DNA of 37,137 bases. Origin: Candidatus Aminicenantota bacterium. Lineage in GTDB: Bacteria > Acidobacteriota > Aminicenantia > Aminicenantales > UBA4085. Positions 32,078 through 37,137 of the stretch are shown in pieces. How positions within the stretch are numbered: position 1 is the stretch's first letter; each line of letters opens with the position of its first letter. Location of the stretch: positions 1-37,137 of the forward strand of contig JADGNV010000186.1 of NCBI GenBank assembly GCA_017883285.1, written 5' to 3'. A model generated the notes under the pieces. The model saw only the letters and a list, made by a program, of their open reading frames with translations. It was not told where the DNA came from and made no database searches. The translations under genes were made by a program, and so were the position numbers.

Positions 32078-32988
32078 CGCATCGCGCCCGGGCGACGGCC
32101 GGACTCCTGGCCGCCGTCCTGGCCGTCTGCGGGACCGGCGACTCGGTTGTCAGGGACAACCTGGTCGTCGCAGACGTCGCAGACGCCGCGGCACCCGTCG
32201 ATCGGATCGCGGTGTCGGCCGACGGCCTGGAAATCTCCTATCGCGTCGAAGGCGCGGGCGAGCCGGCCTTGGTTTTCGTCCACGGCTGGGCTTGCGACCG
32301 CAGCCACTGGGACGCCCAGGTCGAAGCGCTCTCGCCCCGATACAAAGTCGTGGCGATCGACCTGGCCGGGCACGGCCGCTCGGGGAAAAACCGCAGGGCC
32401 TGGACGATCCCGGCCTTCGGGGCGGACATCGCCGCCGTCCTGGACAAGGAAGGGATCGGGCGGGCCGTCCTCATCGGCCATTCGATGGGCGGCTCGGCGA
32501 TCATCGAAGCCGCCCGCCTCCGGCCCGACGCCGTCCTGGCCCTCGTCGGCGTGGACACGTTCCAGGACCTGAGCCGGCCGGTCTATGACCAGGCCCATGT
32601 GGACGCCTATCTGAGGCTCTACCAACCCGATTACGCCGCTTTCGCCGAGGCCATCATCCGGAGCCTCTTCCGGCCGAATACGGACCCGGCCCTCGTCGAC
32701 CGGATCCTCCGGGGCATGCTTCGGACGCCCCGGGCGGCGAGCCTCGGGACTCTGGCCGCGGACATGGTCTATAGCCCGGTCGCGGCGCTGGCCCGCCTCC
32801 GCAAGCCCGTGGCCGCCGTCAATTCCGACATGGCCCCGACCAATGTCGCCGGCAACCGCAAGATCGTCCCGTCGTTCGTCCTCAAGTCGATGACGGGCCT
32901 CGGCCATTTCCTGATGATGGAAGCTCCGGCCGAATTCAACCGGGTGCTGGAAGAGACGATCCGGGAAATGCTGGGGAATTCGATCTAA
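32074..32988 (+). CDS. Exported alpha/beta hydrolase carrying a repeat-encoded segment
   Basis: A 304-residue alpha/beta hydrolase starting at GTG 32074, coupled to the M3 stop (GTGA). The leader is RARATAGLLAAVLAVCGTG. Next comes DSVVRDNLVVADVADA (residues 23-38), encoded by a 48-nt repeat also found in the MutS-like gene. The hydrolase fold follows: LVFVHGWACDRSHWD (oxyanion hole region), AIDLAGHGRSGK, nucleophile Ser137 in GHSMGG, and His in GLGHFLMMEAP; the acid is probably Asp in VNSDMAP. Substrate unknown; esterase or peptidase-like activity is possible. A longer reading frame upstream only overlaps the M3 gene and is rejected. Confidence 0.85.
   Translation: MTHRARATAGLLAAVLAVCGTGDSVVRDNLVVADVADAAAPVDRIAVSADGLEISYRVEGAGEPALVFVHGWACDRSHWDAQVEALSPRYKVVAIDLAGHGRSGKNRRAWTIPAFGADIAAVLDKEGIGRAVLIGHSMGGSAIIEAARLRPDAVLALVGVDTFQDLSRPVYDQAHVDAYLRLYQPDYAAFAEAIIRSLFRPNTDPALVDRILRGMLRTPRAASLGTLAADMVYSPVAALARLRKPVAAVNSDMAPTNVAGNRKIVPSFVLKSMTGLGHFLMMEAPAEFNRVLEETIREMLGNSI
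32140..32187 (+). repeat. 48-nt in-frame coding hairpin repeat, copy 2
   Basis: Encodes DSVVRDNLVVADVADA between the signal sequence and the catalytic domain of the hydrolase. Stem GGTTGTC/GACAACC with loop AGG. Compared with the copy at 16452, one stem pair is changed from C-G to T-A on both sides. Confidence 0.85.
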
Positions 32989-33032
32989 GCCCCGCGGGGC
33001 CTCGCCGCGCGGCGGGCGGAAGCTGCACGGGC

Positions 33033-34817
33033 CTACTTCTTTCCCGGGTCGAGCGCTTTCTTCAGCCGCACCAGGAAATCCTTTTTGGGCTCGAATCCGA
33101 CCAGCCGAAAATCGGACAGCTCCTTGCCGTCGGGCCCGAGGATAACATACGTTGGGACGCCTCGGACCTGGTAGCGCCGGTAGAGCTCCTTGATGACCGG
33201 GTCCTTGTCCGTGGTGAGGTTGGACCGGAGCATGACGAATTCGCGCGAGGCGGCTACAACTTCGGGCTGGGAGAACGTGTCCCGGTCCATTTCCTTGCAG
33301 GCGATGCACCAGTCGGTGAAGAAATCGATGAAGACCGTCTTCCCCTCGCGCGCCGCGGCAGCCAGCTTCTCCTCGGAATAAGGCGTCCAGGCGATGGCCT
33401 CGAGTTTCGCGCCGCCCGCGGCCCCCATTCCCTGGATTCGGACGTTCACCTGTTCGTCAAGGTAGCCCCGGATTCCGCCCGAGGCGGTGAGGAGAGCCAG
33501 GACGAAGAAAACCACGCCGATGACGTTCCGGACGAAGGGAAAGACCTTGCCCGGCGTCTTGGTCGGCTCGATCCAGACCATGTAGATGCCGGCGAGGAGC
33601 ATCGTCAGGGCCAGGGAGAGGTCATATAGGAGAGGGTTGGGGAACAGGCTCTTCAGGAAATAGATGGCCATGCCGACGAGGATGAAGCCGAAGATCGTCC
33701 GGACCCAGACCATCCACGCCCCGGACCGGGGGATCTTGGCGAGGCTCCCGGAGAAGATGCCGAGGATGAGGAACGGCACGCCCAGCCCGAGGGCCAGGAC
33801 GAAGAACAGCGAAAATCCGAGGACAACGTTGCCCTTGTTGCCGACGTAGGTCAGCAGGCCGAGGACGAACGGGCCGATGCAGGGCGCGGCGATGATGCCG
33901 ACGGTGAGGCCCATGAAGAACGTCCCGAAATAGCCCTTTTGCGAGCCGCCGGCGAATTTGTTGAGGAACGCGGGCATCCGGAGCTCGTAGACGTCGAACA
34001 TGCTCAGGGCGAGGACGACCATGATCAGGGCGATGCCGATCAGCACCGGCGGATACTGGAGCGCCATGCCGAAGAGGCTCCCGGTGAAAGCCGCGATGAC
34101 GCCCAGCGCCGAATACGTCGCGGCCATGCCGAGGACGTAGATGACCGCGTGGGCCACGACGCCGCCCTTCTTGCCCTCGGCCTGGCCGCCGAAATAGCTG
34201 ATCGTGATCGGGATGAGGGGGTAGATGCAGGGCGTCAGGTTGAGCGCCAGCCCGCCGAGGAAAACGAACAGGAACGTCAGGAGAAGCCCCTTGCCGCCGA
34301 AGGGCGAAGCGGACGGGGCGGCGGGAGCGGCGACGCCCGTTCCGCCCGCAACCGTGACCTTCCTGGAGAATTTCACCTCGGCCGGCGGCAGGCACATGCT
34401 GTTGTCGCAGGCCTGGTAGCCGATGGAGCCTTCGATCGCGAATTCGGCCGCCTTGAAGTCTGGGGCCAGGGCCACCTCGGCCGTGATCTTGAGCGTGCCC
34501 TCGTATATGGCCATCGGGTTCGGCGAAAGGTCGAGCTTCCGGACTTCGGCCGGGGGGAACGCGATCTTCTTGTAGACGACCCCTGATGGGGCCTTGAAGT
34601 CGACGGTCGTCCCGACCAGGAAATCCTCGAGAGGCTGTTCGGCGTTGATATGGTAGGTCGACTTGATCGTCAGCTCGAGCGCGATGGGTGCGGACCGGCC
34701 GGCCTTGAGCGGCGCGGCGGGCGGCACGACCTTGACCGTGACGATCTCCGGATTCTGGCCGAGGGCGAACAGGGCCAGGAGCGGCAGCAGCACGAGGGCC
34801 GAGCACAAGCGCTTCAT
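33033..34817 (-). CDS. dsbD: Thiol:disulfide interchange protein DsbD-like
   Basis: A 594-residue three-part protein that passes electrons from cytoplasmic thioredoxin to periplasmic thiols. After a signal peptide (MKRLCSALVLLPLLALFALG) an N-terminal domain carries the redox pair in YQACDNSMCLPP. The central region has about eight membrane helices with the essential cysteines in LTPCIYPLIPITI and APCIGPFVLG. The C-terminal thioredoxin-like domain has DWCIACKEMDRDTF (Cys504, Cys507) and VRGVPTYVILGPDG. All six redox cysteines are therefore present. The start at 34817 follows AAAGGAG; the longer open frame has no SD and overlaps the promoter. It would support cytochrome c or disulfide repair. 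Confidence 0.92.
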   Translation of the reverse strand: MKRLCSALVLLPLLALFALGQNPEIVTVKVVPPAAPLKAGRSAPIALELTIKSTYHINAEQPLEDFLVGTTVDFKAPSGVVYKKIAFPPAEVRKLDLSPNPMAIYEGTLKITAEVALAPDFKAAEFAIEGSIGYQACDNSMCLPPAEVKFSRKVTVAGGTGVAAPAAPSASPFGGKGLLLTFLFVFLGGLALNLTPCIYPLIPITISYFGGQAEGKKGGVVAHAVIYVLGMAATYSALGVIAAFTGSLFGMALQYPPVLIGIALIMVVLALSMFDVYELRMPAFLNKFAGGSQKGYFGTFFMGLTVGIIAAPCIGPFVLGLLTYVGNKGNVVLGFSLFFVLALGLGVPFLILGIFSGSLAKIPRSGAWMVWVRTIFGFILVGMAIYFLKSLFPNPLLYDLSLALTMLLAGIYMVWIEPTKTPGKVFPFVRNVIGVVFFVLALLTASGGIRGYLDEQVNVRIQGMGAAGGAKLEAIAWTPYSEEKLAAAAREGKTVFIDFFTDWCIACKEMDRDTFSQPEVVAASREFVMLRSNLTTDKDPVIKELYRRYQVRGVPTYVILGPDGKELSDFRLVGFEPKKDFLVRLKKALDPGKK

Positions 34818-34875
34818 GGCGACTCCTTTGCGAAAGCGCCGGATGTCGTTCACCCGGCGCAAGATACAACGAGGC

Positions 34876-34904
34876 ATTATATCAGAGGCGGGCGGAGAGT
34901 CCAA
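34876..34904 (-). promoter_or_regulatory. Strong predicted promoter of dsbD
   Basis: Minus-strand TTGGAC (34899-34904), 17-bp spacer, perfect TATAAT (34876-34881), just after the stop of the upstream CAAX protease gene. Confidence 0.7.
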
Positions 34905-34917
34905 GAAAACTCCGCGT

Positions 34918-35559
34918 TCAGGTAAAAGGGAAAAGAATGAAAACGGCGAGGTCCCAGACGGTATGGCTTATGAGGACGAGGAGGACGGATTTCGTCCGCA
35001 GGTAGAGATATCCCCAGAACAGGCCGCAGACGGCGGCGGCGAGGACGAGCATCGGGTTGCCGCTCCCGGCATGGACGAGCGTGTAGAGGGCGGTCGCCAG
35101 CAGAAATCCCCCGAAGCCGCCGCAACGGTCCTGGAAATTGCGCTGCAGGTATCCCCGCCAGAAGAGCTCCTCTCCCGGCCCGATGACGAGGGCCATGAGG
35201 AAGATGACCCGGAGCGGCGAGGCGCCCGTCTTGAAGCCGTAGACCTGGGAAATTCCGGCCCCGGCGGACGGCAGAATGCGGCGGGCGAGGATGTTGCCCG
35301 CGAAAAAGACCGCATAGAGCCCGACGGCGGCGAGGAGGCCCAGCCCGATCTTGACGGCCGGACGATCGGCGATGTCGGCGGCGATCGCCGCCAGCTGTCG
35401 GCGGTCGATCGAAGCGGTCAGGACGAGAAGGACGGCGATATCGGCGCTCATCCACCACCAGAAATCGAAGGCCCCGAGGCCGCGGACGACGAACAGGGGG
35501 ACGAAGAGCGCGGCTGCGAGGACGGCGACGAGGTAAGGCCGCCGGGAGCGGTCCGTCAT
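34918..35559 (-). CDS. CAAX-type (CPBP/Abi) intramembrane metalloprotease
   Basis: A 213-residue membrane protein with about six hydrophobic segments. The CPBP motifs are present: GPGEELFWRGYLQ (EExxxR), TLVHAG and SHTVWDLAV, giving the Glu and two His ligands expected for an intramembrane metal site. Bacterial members serve in bacteriocin self-immunity, peptide maturation or unknown roles. The ATG overlaps the prenyltransferase stop by 4 nt (ATGA), suggesting coupling to that gene. A longer open frame exists upstream but overlaps the UbiA coding region. Pairing with a UbiA/MenA prenyltransferase is suggestive but not proof of a shared prenyl substrate. Confidence 0.85.
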   Translation of the reverse strand: MTDRSRRPYLVAVLAAALFVPLFVVRGLGAFDFWWWMSADIAVLLVLTASIDRRQLAAIAADIADRPAVKIGLGLLAAVGLYAVFFAGNILARRILPSAGAGISQVYGFKTGASPLRVIFLMALVIGPGEELFWRGYLQRNFQDRCGGFGGFLLATALYTLVHAGSGNPMLVLAAAVCGLFWGYLYLRTKSVLLVLISHTVWDLAVFILFPFT

Positions 35560-36500
35560 CCGAGCTTCAGGACGAACTGCAGCCAGACCGCGGCCGTGCA
35601 GAGGAGGCCGAAGAGCAGGTTGTACTGGGCCGTGGCCCCGTCCAGGATGACGAAGTCCAGCGGCTGGCGCGGGGCGCGGCGGCGCCTGGCCCGCCCCCAT
35701 AGCGCCAGCGCTCGGGGCAGGGCCAGCCCGACAACCGCGAACGTCCAGGGCATGGCCGGGAACCTGAGGGAGAAAAGCCGGGGAACGATCATCAGGCCGA
35801 AAACGAGGGCCATCGAGCCGAAAACGAGAAACGCGTAATACGCCTCGGAGCCCTTGTCGCCCAGGATGGAGGCGACCGTCTTGATCTTCCGCTCGGAATC
35901 GGAAATCGCATCGCGCCAGTTGTTGGCGTGGAGAATGGCGATGACGAGCATCGACATGGGCACGGTCCAGACGACCGGGACCCAGGAAAACGACTTCGTC
36001 TGGACGACCCAGGCCCCGAGCGCCCCGAGGATGCCGAAGTTCAGGAACACGGCCAGGTCGCCGAGGGCGTGGTATTTGAGGAGGGTGTAAAACGCGCCGA
36101 CGGCGATCCCGATCCCGCCGATGACGAGCAGCGTCCAGCCCGTGATCGCGGCCAGGAAAAGCCCCAGGGCGATCCCCGCGGCGAAGAGGACCACGGCCCC
36201 GCGCGTCGCCGCGGCGGGCGAGAGCCAGCCCCGGACGACCGCCCCGCTAACGGGCGTGACGTCCTTGTCGAGCTCCCGGCGGAAATCGAAGACATCGCTC
36301 AGCATGTTGGCCGCCGCGTGGAGGACGACCATCGTCAGGAGGGACAAGAGGAACCGGAACGGATCCAGGCGGACCCCGCCGAAAACCACGGCCAGGGACG
36401 TGCCGAAGATGACCGCCATGGACGAAGCCGGGAACGACCAGGGCCGGACGGCGGTCAGCCATTTTTTCGAGAGAGAAACGGATTCCGCGGTTGCCATCAT
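35556..36500 (-). CDS. UbiA-family prenyltransferase, MenA-like
   Basis: A 314-residue membrane enzyme of the UbiA superfamily, which joins a polyprenyl chain to an aromatic or other acceptor. WLTAVRPWSFPASSMAVIFG matches MenA (1,4-dihydroxy-2-naphthoate octaprenyltransferase). The first Asp-rich motif is NMLSDVFDFRRELD, the second NNWRDAISDSERKIKT; both bind Mg-diphosphate. About eight to nine helices follow the usual plan. AAGGA sits 8 nt before the ATG at 36500; other ATGs (36509, 36506, 36497) are possible. No other menaquinone genes are in the window, so the acceptor is inferred only. Confidence 0.85.
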   Translation of the reverse strand: MMATAESVSLSKKWLTAVRPWSFPASSMAVIFGTSLAVVFGGVRLDPFRFLLSLLTMVVLHAAANMLSDVFDFRRELDKDVTPVSGAVVRGWLSPAAATRGAVVLFAAGIALGLFLAAITGWTLLVIGGIGIAVGAFYTLLKYHALGDLAVFLNFGILGALGAWVVQTKSFSWVPVVWTVPMSMLVIAILHANNWRDAISDSERKIKTVASILGDKGSEAYYAFLVFGSMALVFGLMIVPRLFSLRFPAMPWTFAVVGLALPRALALWGRARRRRAPRQPLDFVILDGATAQYNLLFGLLCTAAVWLQFVLKLG

Positions 36501-36531
36501 GGTCATCATCCTTCCAATTCGAACGGCCCCG

Positions 36532-36560
36532 ATATTACCAGAGAACGGACGCTTTGGGAA
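36532..36560 (-). promoter_or_regulatory. Possible promoter of the UbiA/CAAX pair
   Basis: Minus-strand TTCCCA (36555-36560), 17-bp spacer, TAATAT (36532-36537), about 32 nt upstream of the start. Confidence 0.35.
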
Positions 36561-36585
36561 GGAGGGAAAAAGGTGTCTGGGGGAC

Positions 36586-37137
36586 CTATCTTTTCCGCCA
36601 GGGCAAGAAGGCCAAGATGATTTCGCGCTTAGCGCGAATCCCTTCCGGCGTTTTTTCAATTAAGCCAAGGCGCTCTAATTCCTTCAGATCTCGGACCAGG
36701 GTCCGATTTGCCTTCGATGCATATTCTTTGGCAATGGCCGGCGTTAATTCGGTAATCCGTCCCGTAGGTATCGGTTCCGATCGGCCGGAGAGAGCAAGCA
36801 CCAGCTCGCGTTGACGGCGATCGCCGGTCCGTTTCTTATCTCTAAAGGTTTGATAAACGTAGTTCTCCCAGGAAACCGACCATTGCTGATCTCCGATAAC
36901 TCGAAGCTGATCACGCAGCCCATCGACGAATCCTTGAATCGCATATTCGATGAAAGGGATCAAATCGCCTCCCGATTTACTGGCGGAATCAAGCTGTTGA
37001 TAATAGCGGCTACGAGTTTGGTTATAGTGATTGCTCAGGAGGTGGCATGCCGGCTGAGGAATTCCCGCAGCCATAAGGATGGCGAATTCCACAAGCCGCG
37101 CCGTCCGGCCGTTTCCATCACCGAAGGGGTGAATCCA
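36586..37137 (-). CDS. Fic-domain protein, C-terminal part (5' end beyond window)
   Basis: 183 codons are visible and the frame is still open at the window edge. The Fic catalytic motif HPFGDGNGR is encoded at 37105-37131, preceded by Trp-Ile; its His catalyses transfer of AMP (or another nucleotide moiety) to hydroxyl side chains of target proteins. Downstream are TARLVEFAILMAAGIPQ, YYQQLDSASKSGGDLIPFIE and a C-terminal winged-helix-like segment (RTLVRDLKELERLGLIEKT), a common arrangement for Fic proteins with a DNA-binding tail. An inhibitory alpha helix, if any, would be in the missing N-terminus. Base composition is less GC-rich than the neighbours, hinting at transfer. Confidence 0.88.
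   Translation of the reverse strand, partial: WIHPFGDGNGRTARLVEFAILMAAGIPQPACHLLSNHYNQTRSRYYQQLDSASKSGGDLIPFIEYAIQGFVDGLRDQLRVIGDQQWSVSWENYVYQTFRDKKRTGDRRQRELVLALSGRSEPIPTGRITELTPAIAKEYASKANRTLVRDLKELERLGLIEKTPEGIRAKREIILAFLPWRKR

Noticed and set aside
1-37137. CRISPR array, transposase, integrase or phage genes
   Set aside because: None seen on either strand; repeats present are short palindromes without associated protein genes.

Overview
This is a GC-rich bacterial chromosomal window with no plasmid, phage or transposase genes. The gene set suggests a Gram-negative, largely anaerobic heterotroph: two outer-membrane DUF5916 barrels with CBM9-like domains, a tungsten aldehyde ferredoxin oxidoreductase (AOR), a DsbD-type thiol reductant conduit, a MenA-like prenyltransferase, and lipoprotein peptidases. 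The overall flavour resembles Acidobacteriota/Candidatus Aminicenantes. That placement is an inference from gene content and intergenic repeat style, not from a marker gene.

Layout. 1-1019 (+): end of moaC, a MOSC-domain gene and mogA, i.e. late molybdopterin/tungstopterin cofactor synthesis. 1187-3781 (-): a tungstate-type ABC importer (tupA-tupB-tupC), separated from mogA by two REP-like palindromes. 3920-7694 (+): transketolase and a glucose-6-phosphate isomerase of the kind usually fused to transaldolase. 7803-9986 (+): first DUF5916 outer-membrane protein. 9987-10408: a gene-free patch full of interleaved inverted repeats. 10409-14264 (-): a PdxB-like dehydrogenase, hemW-like radical SAM gene and an APC amino-acid transporter, punctuated by three copies of a 43-nt hairpin repeat. 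14446-17120 (+): small beta-barrel protein and a membrane-anchored MutS-like ATPase. 17203-19167 (+): AOR-family oxidoreductase. 19196-20683 (-): GH43 glycosidase. 20979-22163 (+): M24 peptidase. 22206-25950: a glycine-rich lipoprotein and a second DUF5916 barrel, divergently arranged, followed by a LysE-type exporter. 26616-29629 (-): three genes consistent with membrane-lipid modification (PmtA-like methyltransferase, MGDG-synthase-like glycosyltransferase, radical SAM/SPASM enzyme); the last two are visibly AT-richer than everything around them. 29942-32988 (+): M3 oligopeptidase and alpha/beta hydrolase, overlapping by 4 nt. 33033-36500 (-): DsbD-like protein, CAAX-type protease and UbiA/MenA prenyltransferase. 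36586-37137 (-): a Fic-domain protein cut by the window edge.

How the parts fit. Tungstate import, cofactor assembly and a tungsto-enzyme lie within about 20 kb, forming a coherent W-pterin theme. The DUF5916 barrels, CBM9-like lipoprotein, GH43 enzyme, M3 and M24 peptidases and amino-acid transporters fit growth on polymers and peptides.

The most unusual signals are repeats. First, a 43-nt module occurs three times with conserved flanks but different, fully base-paired stems. Second, a 48-nt hairpin repeat lies in the same reading frame inside two unrelated genes (MutS-like and alpha/beta hydrolase), with a compensatory base-pair change between copies. Many genes also have recognisable sigma70-like promoters. 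All function assignments come from reading motifs; no database search was run.
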